In this document: positions 8,146 to 17,240 of the stretch, piece after piece
Numbering within the stretch: the stretch's first letter is position 1
How the letters are laid out: the number at the start of each line of letters is the position of its first letter
DNA from: VAXT01 sp035318925
GTDB taxonomy: Bacteria > Actinomycetota > Thermoleophilia > Gaiellales > Gaiellaceae
Length of the DNA: 64,000 nucleotides
Assembly (NCBI GenBank): GCA_035318925.1
Contig: DATHDS010000021.1
Span: 224,227 to 288,226 of the forward strand
Direction of reading: 5' to 3'
Translations under genes and position numbers: made by a program
Notes under the pieces: generated by a model
Databases searched by the model: none
Seen by the model: only the letters and a program-made list of their open reading frames with translations
What the model was told of the DNA's origin: nothing

Positions 8146-11070
8146 CTAGCGCTTATGGACCGTGATGTCGCCCTTGGTCAGAGCCCCGCTGCGGGTCCCG
8201 CCGTTGGTCATCGTCAGCGAGAACGTGTCCGGCGAGCCGTCGACGACGTCGACCGTGTACGACACGTTGTTCCCGTTGTTCACCCCGTAGCCGGCGACGT
8301 GGCCGTGCGTGCGGTCCGGGCACGACGCCGTCCCGATCGAGGTGGAGTGGAAGTCGGTGCTCCCGTCGCGGTAGCTGATCGACCCGCTGGGCGGAGTCGC
8401 AACATGGACGTTGAGGCTGAACTTCCCCTCACCGTTGCCGGCCGGGATCTTCCCTCCGCCCGTGATCTTGCAGGCGATGGTCAGCGGCGGCGGCGGCGGA
8501 GGCGTCGGCAACAGGAAGTCCATGGACGGCGTGTTGTCGAGCGGGTAGAGGAACGATTGGACGGTCTGGTCGACCGAGACGCTGTTGCCCAGCGAGAAGG
8601 CAGTCCCGTCGTAAAAGCGCGAGCCAACCGTCGCCGCGACTTCGAGTGGCCGCTGGCCCGGTCCGGTGGGGCCGCTCAGGGCGCGCATCAGGTAACGCGG
8701 GATGTTGAAGCGGATCGTCCCGGTCACCTGGTTGACGTCGCCCTGGATCGGCTGGTCGCCCGGGTAGAGGATGCACTTGTCCTGGGTCGCCGGCCCCGCC
8801 GGCTCGCAGAGCGGATTCCCGGTCGTGTAGTCGTTGTAGCCGAAGCTGAAGCCCTGCCCGGCGTTCCAACGCGCTCCGGCCGCGACGTCCTGGTAGCCGT
8901 TCGTGAAGCGGAGGAGCCAGAGGAGCGACTGCGACTGGGTCCGCGCCGCGGTCGTCAGCAGCGAGGTGGTCGAGAGGTCGCTCACGTGCATCGTCAGGGT
9001 TACTCCGCCGTTCGCGATCGGCGTTCCGTCAAGGAGGTCGATCTCGGGCCCGACGGACACGGACGTGAAGTCCGCCGCCGCCTCATTCGTCGTCGGTGGG
9101 TTGGGAGGAGCCGTGCCCGGCGCCATAACCGAGAAGGACGAGAGAGCGTCACCCGTGGGATCGGTCGAGGAGCCCCGCAGCACCTGCCGCGGGTCCGGGC
9201 CGATCGTGCCGCCGTTGAGCGCGGGCCCGCCGATCTGAGTCGACACCATCGGCGACGCAACGTGGCCCACGGCCTCGTCCGGAACCTTGTTCGCCCGGTC
9301 CCACGTGACGTAGATCCGGCCGTCGGCCCGGTTGGTATCGAGCGAGATGAAGTCGGCCATCGAGCGGTCGCCGGGCGGGACGGAGAGGTCGCACCCGAGA
9401 CCGTTGATGCAGATCGAGTCGTAGTGGAACGGATGCGTCGTCACCTTGACCTGGCTGAAGGTCGGCGGGTTGGCCGGGTCTGTCGACAGGGCGTTCACCG
9501 TCTCGTTGACGTAGATGTTCCAGCTCGCCTTGAAATTGCCGCTGTTCGGATCGCCGTCGGATTCCGTGCCGACGAACACGACCGCCGCGCGCCCCGGGGC
9601 TCCACCGGCGGTCACCCAGGCAAAGAGGGTCGTGCGAACCGCATCACGATCGACTTGCGTCGGCGCCGAGAAGCCGGGATTCGTGGTCGGCAGGTCCGTG
9701 GACGCGGTCACGTCCTCGTTGCAGAGACCGATCTTGTCGGCCGTGAGCGTGACGAGGTAGGTATGGAACCTGACGTTCTCGCCGTAGACGACGTAGATGT
9801 TGCCGGCGTTGTCGTGGTCGGCCGTGGCAAAGAGCGTCGTCGTGCCGGGCGCGACCGCGGCCAGGCAGTCGGTCCACGTCAGGCCCCTGTCCTGCGAGAT
9901 CGAGAGGTTCACATGGTCGCCGTCGGACGCGGTGCGGTCCGACGCGAAATAGACGATGCCGTTCGGATACGCCTGGGTGGGCTCGATGTAGCGCATCGGC
10001 CCCGGGTAGCGCGGGTTGCGCGAGGCCCGCGCTGCGTCCACCTGGTAGGTGAGACCACCGTCGGTCGACCGCTGGACGACGACGTTCCTGGGCTCCTGCT
10101 GGTTGTAGCTCAGCAGCACCGTCTGGCTGTCGACGAAGGTCATCCACTGACGGTCGGCACCGGCTCCCTCGTCGGTGTTCCCGTTGCCGGCGGGACCGCC
10201 GGACCCGAGGCTCTGGCCGCCGTTGGGCGATGTGGACGTGGCGAACCCGGTGAGCGGACCGAGGCCCGTGTAGGCGTATTGGTAAAAGCCGAAGGCGTTT
10301 AGGTTCGTGCCGAACGCGAGGCCGCAGTCGCCACCGCCGCCCGCGGCCTGCTGGCCGCGTGGCGGCGTCCCGAGCATGTGGAACTGGTCGCCGTGATCGG
10401 TCGAGACCTGCGCGTAGTCGGCGAAGTTCGAGAACCCGGTCGGTCCGCAGTCATAGACACGGCCTGCCTTGTCGATCTCCAGCAGTGGCTCGGACTGGTC
10501 ACGCTGGTTGTCGGAGGCGACCGCCGCCGAGAATGCGAGGCCGTTGGCCGAGGCCGAGGGCAGGTCTTGCTCGATCGTCCGCGCCGTCGTGGTGATCTCG
10601 AGCTTGCCGTCATAGTCGGTCAGCTCCGTCGAGAGGAAGGCGCACGCGAGCACCTCGTACCTGCCCGGCGGCAGGTTGTTCGCCACGACGGTCTCGACGT
10701 TGCTGCCCCCGTCGCTCGATCCAACCACGTCGCCGTGCGGGTCGACGACCGTGAGGATCTCGTCGCTGCTGGACTCCGCGGCCCATGTGATCGTGAACTT
10801 GAACTGGGCGTCGATCGTGTCGTACGTCCCAGGAGTCACGTTGATCGTGACCTCGTGCAGATCCGACACCGAGTCGAACGGGGCCGAGCAGTCGCTCGTG
10901 GCGTTCGCGCCCGGCGCGATCGTGCCCGTCCATGTGTCCGTGACTTGACCGGCCGTGGTCGGAACGGTCACGGTGCTCGCCGGTGGGACCGATCCCGCCG
11001 CCGACCCACTGATCAGAGCCGCGACGAGTGCGGCGAACAACCCGAGGGTTGGAAGACCTGCCTTGCGCAT
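8146..11070 (-). CDS. Large secreted Asp-box (sialidase-fold) protein
   Basis: The 974-residue product starts with a Sec signal peptide (MRKAGLPTLGLFAALVAALISGSAAG). A beta-rich N-terminal domain (about residues 30-170) resembles the pre-peptidase/CUB-like modules. A beta-propeller region follows with Asp-box-like repeats (STDGGLTY, SQDRGLTW). A proline stretch (LLPTPPPPPPL) leads to a C-terminal beta domain of about 100 residues. The ATG at 11070 is preceded by a good GGGAGG site; longer reading adds noncoding-like residues. The fold suggests glycan or surface binding, but no sialidase catalytic set is evident. A second protein of similar design is encoded at 11.9-14.8 kb. Confidence 0.8.
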   Translation of the reverse strand: MRKAGLPTLGLFAALVAALISGSAAGSVPPASTVTVPTTAGQVTDTWTGTIAPGANATSDCSAPFDSVSDLHEVTINVTPGTYDTIDAQFKFTITWAAESSSDEILTVVDPHGDVVGSSDGGSNVETVVANNLPPGRYEVLACAFLSTELTDYDGKLEITTTARTIEQDLPSASANGLAFSAAVASDNQRDQSEPLLEIDKAGRVYDCGPTGFSNFADYAQVSTDHGDQFHMLGTPPRGQQAAGGGGDCGLAFGTNLNAFGFYQYAYTGLGPLTGFATSTSPNGGQSLGSGGPAGNGNTDEGAGADRQWMTFVDSQTVLLSYNQQEPRNVVVQRSTDGGLTYQVDAARASRNPRYPGPMRYIEPTQAYPNGIVYFASDRTASDGDHVNLSISQDRGLTWTDCLAAVAPGTTTLFATADHDNAGNIYVVYGENVRFHTYLVTLTADKIGLCNEDVTASTDLPTTNPGFSAPTQVDRDAVRTTLFAWVTAGGAPGRAAVVFVGTESDGDPNSGNFKASWNIYVNETVNALSTDPANPPTFSQVKVTTHPFHYDSICINGLGCDLSVPPGDRSMADFISLDTNRADGRIYVTWDRANKVPDEAVGHVASPMVSTQIGGPALNGGTIGPDPRQVLRGSSTDPTGDALSSFSVMAPGTAPPNPPTTNEAAADFTSVSVGPEIDLLDGTPIANGGVTLTMHVSDLSTTSLLTTAARTQSQSLLWLLRFTNGYQDVAAGARWNAGQGFSFGYNDYTTGNPLCEPAGPATQDKCILYPGDQPIQGDVNQVTGTIRFNIPRYLMRALSGPTGPGQRPLEVAATVGSRFYDGTAFSLGNSVSVDQTVQSFLYPLDNTPSMDFLLPTPPPPPPLTIACKITGGGKIPAGNGEGKFSLNVHVATPPSGSISYRDGSTDFHSTSIGTASCPDRTHGHVAGYGVNNGNNVSYTVDVVDGSPDTFSLTMTNGGTRSGALTKGDITVHKR

Positions 11071-11326
11071 CGAACAACCTCCCTTTCGTGCTCCTGGCCT
11101 AGACACGTGCGACCCCTCCGTTTTCCTACCCAACGCCGGGAATGTTCGAACGTAAGCCCCGTCCGAAGCGGCGAAGCTACGGTAATTCCGGCAAAAAAGC
11201 AAACGCTCTTTTAGGCCCGCGCGTTGCGGCCTTCTCGCGTGAAAGCGATTGATTCATCAGTCAGGAAATATTCGTAAGGATTTGCGGCATCCAACCCTCG
11301 CGAAACTTGTAAAACCTGCCAACGGG

Positions 11327-11342
11327 TTGACTGACCAGTCAA
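11327..11342. promoter_or_regulatory. Palindrome TTGACTGACCAGTCAA, possible repressor operator
   Basis: Six-base arms TTGACT/AGTCAA are perfect around GACC. The site overlaps the stop of the small secreted protein gene and lies about 255 bp upstream of the large Asp-box protein gene. The form is typical of TetR-family operators. The rest of the 268-bp gap (11071-11338) is relatively AT-rich, as expected for a promoter, but I see no convincing -35/-10 pair. Confidence 0.4.
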
Positions 11343-11830
11343 TCTGGCTTCACGTAGAGCGCGAGCCTGACCGCGCCCGGGCAGCCGACGATTCCGTTCA
11401 CTTTCCACTTCCCCGAAAGACCTCTCCCGGCGAAACGCGACTCGGCCTCGGTCGCCTCGGCATCACCGTCGCTGAGGCGATACCCGGCCGCGGGCAGGCG
11501 AACAAAGAAGTCGACCGCGTCCTGGAAGCTCTGCCCGACGACGCCGCGCACGATCGTGATGCCCGGATCCATTCGCTCGACGGAGCCGAGCACCGTTTCC
11601 GGCGGTAGAACGGCGGCCGGAACTGCAGCCGGCCGGGCCACTTGCCCCTGCACCGAAGCGCACGTCCGCGCAGGGCCTGCGCCACGGAACGCGTGCCCAT
11701 CGGTCCGAGCGGCGATACCGAGAGCGACGGCGGCAAGCAGGGCGAGCGACACGCCGGAGACGCCGCGCCTTCCGAGCACCCGCATGCCGTGCACTCCGCC
11801 GCCTTCTCGAGTTCGATTCTTGTCGATCAT
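11339..11830 (-). CDS. Hypothetical small secreted protein
   Basis: The 163-residue product has an N-terminal hydrophobic segment (VSLALLAAVALGIAART) behind an arginine-rich start, so it is exported or anchored. The mature part has two cysteines (TCASVQGQ and GIVGCPGAV) that could form a disulfide. The ATG at 11830 has a GAGGA site five bases upstream; an internal ATG at 11785 would place the signal peptide closer to the start. It sits between two large Asp-box protein genes on the same strand. No family is recognised. Confidence 0.6.
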   Translation of the reverse strand: MIDKNRTREGGGVHGMRVLGRRGVSGVSLALLAAVALGIAARTDGHAFRGAGPARTCASVQGQVARPAAVPAAVLPPETVLGSVERMDPGITIVRGVVGQSFQDAVDFFVRLPAAGYRLSDGDAEATEAESRFAGRGLSGKWKVNGIVGCPGAVRLALYVKPD

Positions 11831-11852
11831 CCGATCCTCATGCGTCAGCAGC

Positions 11853-11890
11853 GATGGGGCCGGCGGGCACGCAAGCGCGCCGGCCCCATC
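11853..11890. terminator. 13-bp GC-rich hairpin after the Asp-box protein gene
   Basis: GATGGGGCCGGCG pairs perfectly with CGCCGGCCCCATC across a 12-base loop. It starts 11 bp past the stop of the 11901-14813 gene read leftward. No T-run follows. Confidence 0.5.
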
Positions 11891-11900
11891 CTCGGCGCTA

Positions 11901-14813
11901 TCAGCCGACTTTGCCGCCGTGGACCGTCACGATCCGCGAGCCGGAGTTGTTGGACTCACTGGACTCTGTGATCGCGTTCGCCGGATCCGCGGTCGCCACA
12001 ACGGTGTGTGTGCCGTTGCCGTGAGTGTCCCAGGCGACCGAGGTCCGACCGGTGCCGCCCGGCGCGATCGAGCCGATCGTCTGGATCGATCCCACCTGGA
12101 CGCCGTCCACGGTGAAGCGCACTCGAACGTTCGAAGCAAGCACGGTTCCGCTGTTGTGGACGACCACGGCGATCACCTGGTCGTTGCCGTCCCCGCGCAG
12201 GCCGGTGAAGGTGAGGTCGTTCGCCCCCACGACGAGGTCGGGCAGTGGGACCGGGCAGGTCTCGTTGCCCTGAACGGTGTAGGTCCCCGTCCGTGCGAGC
12301 GAGTCCGGGCTGTTGTCCGGGGTGATCGCCCCACCCGGGCCGGCCTCGACACGGATGCGGACGAGGAAGTCGGTCAGGTGGTCACCCGCGCTCATGCCCA
12401 GAGCGGAGCGGGCGAGGACGATCCTGATCGTGCCGTCAGTCGAGTAGCCACTCGCCACGCCGGCCGGCGTGGCGGCGCCGCTCACGCTCGTGCCGTTTCC
12501 GTAGCCGTAGCTGACGGTTCCGATCGCATCGGTCTGCATGCGCACGAAGTGGTCGGCACCGTCGGCCGTCCTCAGGATGAGCGGCCACGTCGTGTCCGAC
12601 GGGACGCTGGTCAGGTCGGCCACCTTGAGGATGAACTCGACGTTGCCGAGCCCGATCGACCGAGGCTCCGCGATCGAGACCCACTGGAGGTCGTGAGCGG
12701 GGTCGTTGTCCAGCGCGTCGCCCGTCGGGTCGCTGAGGATGCGCACACCCGGCGCGACGCATGGATCGTCGGGTGGCGGCGGGGGAATCGGGCTGACCTC
12801 GTTCGAGGCCGCGCCCTCGCCGGTCGCATTCACCGCCGAGACCTTGTACGTGTAGGTCGTCCCGGAGACGAGCTGGGTGTCGGAGTACGACGTCGCCCCG
12901 GCCGACACGGTGGACAGAAGCGCATACGACGACGAGCCGCTGCGGCGATACACCTTGTAGCCCGTGATCGCGGAGCCGCCGTCGTTTGGCGCCTGCCACG
13001 TGAGCAGATTCGATGGCGGCGACCCGCCGATCGCCTTGCCGCTCAGGTTCGGGGCGGCCGGCACCGTGTGCCGGTCGAAGGCCGCGAACAGCCCGCGGCC
13101 GTTGACCTGCCGCGAGATCGTCCCGAGCGCCGAGAACGTGTTCGGCGGCGCGGCAACGCAGGCATCGAGGCAGCCGTCGGCGTATCCGACGAGCACGCGC
13201 CCTTGACGATCGACGCTCGAGTCGTTGAAGTCGAGCAGGTTGCGCGTCCCGTTTCCGCAGCCGGTGAAGCCGCCGCCGCAGATCGTGCCGCGCTGCACCG
13301 GGTTGTTCGGAGCCGCATTGACCGTCGTCCAGGTTGCGCCTCCATCGTACGTGGCCGAAACGTAGAGGTACCACACGCCCGGCCAAGAGGGATCGTCGCC
13401 GAAGGCTCCCGAAGCGGTCGACGTCGTCCCGAGGAACGCGACCGAGGCGCGGTTGCCGTCACCGGCAATCGTGGCCGGGAACGCGCTCTGAGCGACGCCG
13501 AGCGGCGCACCGAGATCGTGGCCGTTCACCCACGTCAGTCCGTGGTCGTGCGAGACGGCGACCTTCGCGTGACCGTCTCCGTCGTCGAAGCCGACGTACA
13601 GCGTGTTGTCGGCGCCGATCCCGACCGACGGGTCCCAGGCACCGCTCGTGCTACCCGGAATCGTCCGAATCGACCAGGTGAGACCGTTGTCCTCGGAGAC
13701 GACGACGGCCTGCCGGCCGCCGCACGCCTTGTTCGGGACGTAGACCGTGCCGTCGGGGCCGACCTTGACGTGGCCGTGGAGGCCGCCGCACTGGTCGGTG
13801 TAGATCGGCACGGCGGGGGTGAAGGAAAGGCCGCCGTTGTCGCTGCGCGCGCAGAGCGCGGCGACGAGATCCTGCGAGCAGTAGTAGAACGCGTGCGGAT
13901 AGACGGTGCCGAAGAGCGGCGCGTGATACGGGCCGGCACCGATCGTCTGGTGGTCGACGCCGCCGTTCAGCGGGCCGCCTTCGCTCGGGAGCCAGCTCGC
14001 ACCGTCGTTGTCGGTGATGGCGGCGAGACTCGTCGTCCCGGAGAGTTGCGAGCTCACCCAGCGGCCGGTGCTCGAGTCCATAAACCCGATCGGGTCGAGC
14101 GAGACGAGCGCGGCGGTCGGGAAGGTGACGTCGGTCCAGGTCGCGTTCGGCGGTGACACGGAGTCGTCGAAGGAGACGCGGGCCGCGGTCAGGCCGGCCT
14201 GGAACATGGCCTTGCCGCTGACCCAGTTCGCCCCCACCGAGGGCTCGCCGGCGTCGCCGCCGATGCTGCTCGGAGCCGGGTGGTCGGCGAAGCTGAGCGG
14301 CTCCGTCCCGTCCGCCGGCGGCCAGGAGCCGTCGAGCGCGCTCAAGGTCGCACTCGCCGTGTAACTGTTCCCGTCCGGGCCGACGAGCGGCGCGAACGGC
14401 GCAGCGCCGACCGTGTACGTCCCCGCCGTCGGATTCGTGAGCGTCACGATCTCGGGCTGGTTCGGGCCGTTGCCCGAGCTGCCGGCGAGGCCGCCGTTCG
14501 GGCCCCAGACGGTCAGGTCCCAGTCGCCGGCCGGCGCGAGGACGATCTTGACCTGGAATTGGTACGCCGGCGGGTCGATCGTGAGCCGGAAGTTGTCGCA
14601 GGTCGAGTCGTTCGGGCCGCTGCACGTGCCCGCGGTGGCGAGCGTGAAAGGCCCCGTCCACGTGACGGACGGATTCGTGCCAGAAACGGTTCCCGCTCCC
14701 GGGTTCGCCGCGTTCGAGCTCGCGAGCGGCAACGCGAGTAGCGTCCCCGCGGCCGCGATCAGGAGAAACAGTTTGAGCACGCGCCTACGCGTGCTCGCCA
14801 GCTGGATCTTCAT
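11901..14813 (-). CDS. Secreted Asp-box protein with FN3 and CARDB domains
   Basis: The 970-residue protein begins with a signal peptide (RRRVLKLFLLIAAAGTLLALPLASSNAA). A beta-sandwich module is followed by a propeller with repeated Asp-box motifs (SEDNGLTW, SHDHGLTW, TYDGGATW). A fibronectin type III domain (about 620-705) comes next, ending before a proline run (IPPPPPDDP). A further beta domain leads to a C-terminal CARDB domain (about 880-965, LPDLVVGANDLTF to ESSESNNSGS). The architecture is that of an extracellular adhesin or glycan-interacting protein. A G-rich run just before the ATG is the only ribosome-binding signal. Confidence 0.82.
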   Translation of the reverse strand: MKIQLASTRRRVLKLFLLIAAAGTLLALPLASSNAANPGAGTVSGTNPSVTWTGPFTLATAGTCSGPNDSTCDNFRLTIDPPAYQFQVKIVLAPAGDWDLTVWGPNGGLAGSSGNGPNQPEIVTLTNPTAGTYTVGAAPFAPLVGPDGNSYTASATLSALDGSWPPADGTEPLSFADHPAPSSIGGDAGEPSVGANWVSGKAMFQAGLTAARVSFDDSVSPPNATWTDVTFPTAALVSLDPIGFMDSSTGRWVSSQLSGTTSLAAITDNDGASWLPSEGGPLNGGVDHQTIGAGPYHAPLFGTVYPHAFYYCSQDLVAALCARSDNGGLSFTPAVPIYTDQCGGLHGHVKVGPDGTVYVPNKACGGRQAVVVSEDNGLTWSIRTIPGSTSGAWDPSVGIGADNTLYVGFDDGDGHAKVAVSHDHGLTWVNGHDLGAPLGVAQSAFPATIAGDGNRASVAFLGTTSTASGAFGDDPSWPGVWYLYVSATYDGGATWTTVNAAPNNPVQRGTICGGGFTGCGNGTRNLLDFNDSSVDRQGRVLVGYADGCLDACVAAPPNTFSALGTISRQVNGRGLFAAFDRHTVPAAPNLSGKAIGGSPPSNLLTWQAPNDGGSAITGYKVYRRSGSSSYALLSTVSAGATSYSDTQLVSGTTYTYKVSAVNATGEGAASNEVSPIPPPPPDDPCVAPGVRILSDPTGDALDNDPAHDLQWVSIAEPRSIGLGNVEFILKVADLTSVPSDTTWPLILRTADGADHFVRMQTDAIGTVSYGYGNGTSVSGAATPAGVASGYSTDGTIRIVLARSALGMSAGDHLTDFLVRIRVEAGPGGAITPDNSPDSLARTGTYTVQGNETCPVPLPDLVVGANDLTFTGLRGDGNDQVIAVVVHNSGTVLASNVRVRFTVDGVQVGSIQTIGSIAPGGTGRTSVAWDTHGNGTHTVVATADPANAITESSESNNSGSRIVTVHGGKVG

Positions 14814-14892
14814 GGTGCCCCCCCGGTATCGGTGATAGCGCTACGGAAAACGGGGCGAGATATGCCCCGAATTCCGCAATCTGAAACGTCTG

Positions 14893-15474
14893 TTACGAGT
14901 TGCGCGCGGTCGCGTATCCGCGCATGCCGTCCAGGAGCAGCGCGCAGAACCGGTCGGCGAGCTCGTCCGTGTCGCGGCCCGGCTGCAGCCACGTGTACGC
15001 CCAGTTCGCAGCCGAGAGCGTGAGCAGGGCGGCGGTCGCGTCGTCGAGGTCGGTGCGCAATTCGCCGAGCTCGCGGCCCTCCCGGAAGAGGGCCCGCACC
15101 CGGTCCTCGTACCGCCGGCGCTCGTTCAGGATCTCGGTGCTTCGCTCACCCTCGAGATACCGCCACTCGCGCATGAAGACGGTCGCCACGTCGAGCTGCT
15201 CGGCGACGACGCGGAGATGACCGCGCAGGGCGAGCCGGATCTTCTCCATCGCCGTCAGGTCGTCAGGGATCGCATCGAGCGCGGCGTGAAAGGCATCCGC
15301 CCCGTCCCGCATCGCCTCGTAGAGGAGGTCCTCCTTCGACGAGATGTGCGCGTAGAGCGAGCCCTTCTGGACGCCCATCGCCTTCGCCAGGTCGCCGATC
15401 GACGTCCCGTGGTAGCCCTTCTCCGCAAAGAGGCGGGCGGCCTCGCGCGTCAGCTGCGACCTGCGGGTGGACAT
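14893..15474 (-). CDS. TetR family regulator, probable paa repressor
   Basis: A typical TetR N-terminal helix-turn-helix (residues about 5-52; TREAARLFAEKGYHGTSIGD and MGVQKGSLYAHISSKEDLL) is followed by a helical ligand domain, 193 residues in all. The gene is divergent from paaA with only 41 bp between the starts, and that gap holds a palindrome. TetR proteins placed like this (PaaR type) bind phenylacetyl-CoA and repress paa genes. The role is inferred from family and position. Confidence 0.88.
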   Translation of the reverse strand: MSTRRSQLTREAARLFAEKGYHGTSIGDLAKAMGVQKGSLYAHISSKEDLLYEAMRDGADAFHAALDAIPDDLTAMEKIRLALRGHLRVVAEQLDVATVFMREWRYLEGERSTEILNERRRYEDRVRALFREGRELGELRTDLDDATAALLTLSAANWAYTWLQPGRDTDELADRFCALLLDGMRGYATARNS

Positions 15475-15485
15475 AGTACGATTAG

Positions 15486-15505
15486 ACCCTAACGATCGTT
15501 CGGGT
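15486..15505. promoter_or_regulatory. Palindromic operator between tetR and paaA
   Basis: The core AACGATCGTT is a perfect 10-bp palindrome. Flanks extend it to 20 bp with one mismatched pair (ACCC...GGGT). It lies 11 bp upstream of the tetR start and 10 bp upstream of paaA, and touches the AGGAGG site of paaA, so a bound dimer could block both directions. Confidence 0.7.
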
Positions 15506-15515
15506 AGGAGGCGAG

Positions 15516-16418
15516 ATGACCGCTCAGGAACACGAATTCCTCGACTACGTCCAGGCCGGCGGCCAGGTCGAGACCGGTGACTGGATGCCCGACGACTACC
15601 GGGCGAAGCTGATCAAGTTCATCGAGATGCACGGAAACTCGGAGCTGATGGGAGTCCTCCCCGAGCGCGAGTGGATCCTGCGCGCACCGACCCTTCAGCG
15701 CAAGCTCGCGTTGACCGCGAAGGTGCAGGACGAGGTCGGCCACTCGCAGCTCATCTACCGGGTCGTCGAGGACCTCGGCAAGCCGCGGGCGCAGTGCCTC
15801 GAGGACCTGATCTCGGGCAAGTCGAAGTTCCACAACGTCTTTCACTACCCGACGAAGACGTGGGGCGACGTCGGCGTCATCGCCTGGCTCGTGGACGCCG
15901 CGGCGATCATCAGCCAGAAGGCGCTCCTCAAGTGCTCGTACGCGCCGTACGCGCGGATCATGAAGAAGATCTGCTGGGAGGAGTCGTTCCACATCCTCCA
16001 CGGACGCGACGTGATCCTGACGATGATGAACGGCACCGACGAGCAACGGGAGCTCGTTCAGGAGGCGCTCAATCGCTGGTGGGCGCCACTGATGCAGTTC
16101 CACGGGAACCCGATCCCGTCCGACGAGGATCCGATGTACTTGTGGCGGATCAAGAGCCAGGGGAACGGCGAGGCGCGCCAGCAGTTCCTCGACGGCTACG
16201 TGCCGCAGGTCTGGGAGCTCGGCCTGACGGTGCCCGACCCAAAGCTGCGCAAGGACGAGGAGACCGGCGTCTGGGAGTTCACGGAGCCCGACTGGGACGA
16301 GCTGAAGCACGTCGTCACCGGGCACGGGCCGATGACCCAGGAGCGGCTCGACCTCAGGCGCACGACCCGGGACGAGACCGAGTGGGTGCGCCGGGCCGTT
16401 CTCGCCGAAGCAGCCTGA
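15516..16418 (+). CDS. paaA: 1,2-phenylacetyl-CoA epoxidase, catalytic subunit PaaA
   Basis: PaaA is the diiron oxygenase subunit that converts phenylacetyl-CoA to the ring-1,2-epoxide. The 300-residue product shows the ferritin-like metal ligands in QDEVGHSQLIY and EESFHILHGRD, and conserved blocks MHGNSELMGVLPEREWI and RNPIPSDEDPMYLWRIK-like sequence near residue 208. A strong TAGGAGG site precedes the ATG. Its stop overlaps the start of paaB (ATGA), opening the paaABCD operon. Regulation by the adjacent TetR protein is likely. Confidence 0.95.
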   Translation: MTAQEHEFLDYVQAGGQVETGDWMPDDYRAKLIKFIEMHGNSELMGVLPEREWILRAPTLQRKLALTAKVQDEVGHSQLIYRVVEDLGKPRAQCLEDLISGKSKFHNVFHYPTKTWGDVGVIAWLVDAAAIISQKALLKCSYAPYARIMKKICWEESFHILHGRDVILTMMNGTDEQRELVQEALNRWWAPLMQFHGNPIPSDEDPMYLWRIKSQGNGEARQQFLDGYVPQVWELGLTVPDPKLRKDEETGVWEFTEPDWDELKHVVTGHGPMTQERLDLRRTTRDETEWVRRAVLAEAA

Positions 16419-16705
16419 TGATCTGGGAGGTCTTTCGGCAAGAGCGAAAAGGCCAGCCGTTTGCGCACGCGGGCTCGGTCGAGGCGCCCGACGCGGCGTA
16501 CGCGGACTGGTACGCGCGCGAGCAGTTCGGCCGCCGCGGCGAGTCGGTCGCGCTCTGGGTCGTCGCGCGCGAGCACGTGCACGAGATCGACGAGTTCATC
16601 GACGAGCTGGCGCGGAACTACCACCGGGTGGACGGGTACCCCCTCAAGGAAAAGTTGAAGGAGGCACGTGACCGAGCGGGCACAGCTGCTCCTGCCGATC
16701 GCTGA
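16418..16705 (+). CDS. paaB: 1,2-phenylacetyl-CoA epoxidase subunit PaaB
   Basis: The ATG at 16418 overlaps the paaA stop. The 95-residue product MIWEVFRQERKGQPFAHAGS has the conserved PaaB pattern, including DAAYADWYAREQFGRR and the ALWVVAREHV segment. PaaB is the small bridging subunit of the PaaABCE complex. The 3' end overlaps paaC by 38 bp. Confidence 0.93.
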   Translation: MIWEVFRQERKGQPFAHAGSVEAPDAAYADWYAREQFGRRGESVALWVVAREHVHEIDEFIDELARNYHRVDGYPLKEKLKEARDRAGTAAPADR

Positions 16706-17240
16706 CGACGAGCTCGTCCTCGGCTGGCGCAACTCCGAGTGGACAGGCATCGCGCCCTTCCTCGAGGAGGACGTCGCGTTCTCGTCGATCGCGCAGAACG
16801 AGATCGGCCACGCGCGGGCGCTTTACCAGCTCGTCGCCGAGGAGCTCGGGACGACGGCCGACGAGCTGGCGTTCGACCGCAAGCCCGAGGAGTACCAGTG
16901 CTCGCGGTTCGTCGAGCTCCGCTTCGTCCCGGACTGGGCGAAGACGATTGCGCGGCACTACCTCTACGAGGAAGCCGACGAGCGGCGGATCAAGGCGCTG
17001 ATGGAATCCGACGACTCCGAGGTCGCCGGGCTCGCGGCAAAGATCGACCGCGAAGAGGCGTACCACCGGATGCACTCGCAAATGTGGTTCGACCGGCTGC
17101 AAGACGAGCCCCGCTTCATCCAAGCCGTCGAGGAGCTCCGGCCTCTGGTCGACGAGCGCGGTGAGCACACACCGGAGTTCGCCGAGCTCTGGAATGAGAT
17201 GACGTCGGTCCGGCGCTCGGTCGCGGGAGCGACGTGGTAA
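16668..17240 (+). CDS. paaC: 1,2-phenylacetyl-CoA epoxidase subunit PaaC
   Basis: PaaC is the structural ferritin-like partner of PaaA. The 190-residue product has LLPIADDELVLGWRNSEWTG, the degenerate diiron region (FSSIAQNEIGHARALYQL) and KIDREEAYHRMHSQMW. It is shorter than the roughly 250-residue enterobacterial PaaC, missing part of the C-terminal end. The GTG start has an AAGGAGG site seven bases upstream. The gene overlaps both neighbours. Confidence 0.92.
   Translation: MTERAQLLLPIADDELVLGWRNSEWTGIAPFLEEDVAFSSIAQNEIGHARALYQLVAEELGTTADELAFDRKPEEYQCSRFVELRFVPDWAKTIARHYLYEEADERRIKALMESDDSEVAGLAAKIDREEAYHRMHSQMWFDRLQDEPRFIQAVEELRPLVDERGEHTPEFAELWNEMTSVRRSVAGATW

Noticed and set aside
8155..10302. 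Open frame of 715 codons on the plus strand
   Set aside because: Antisense of the secreted Asp-box gene, Arg/Val/Asp-rich with no recognisable domain.
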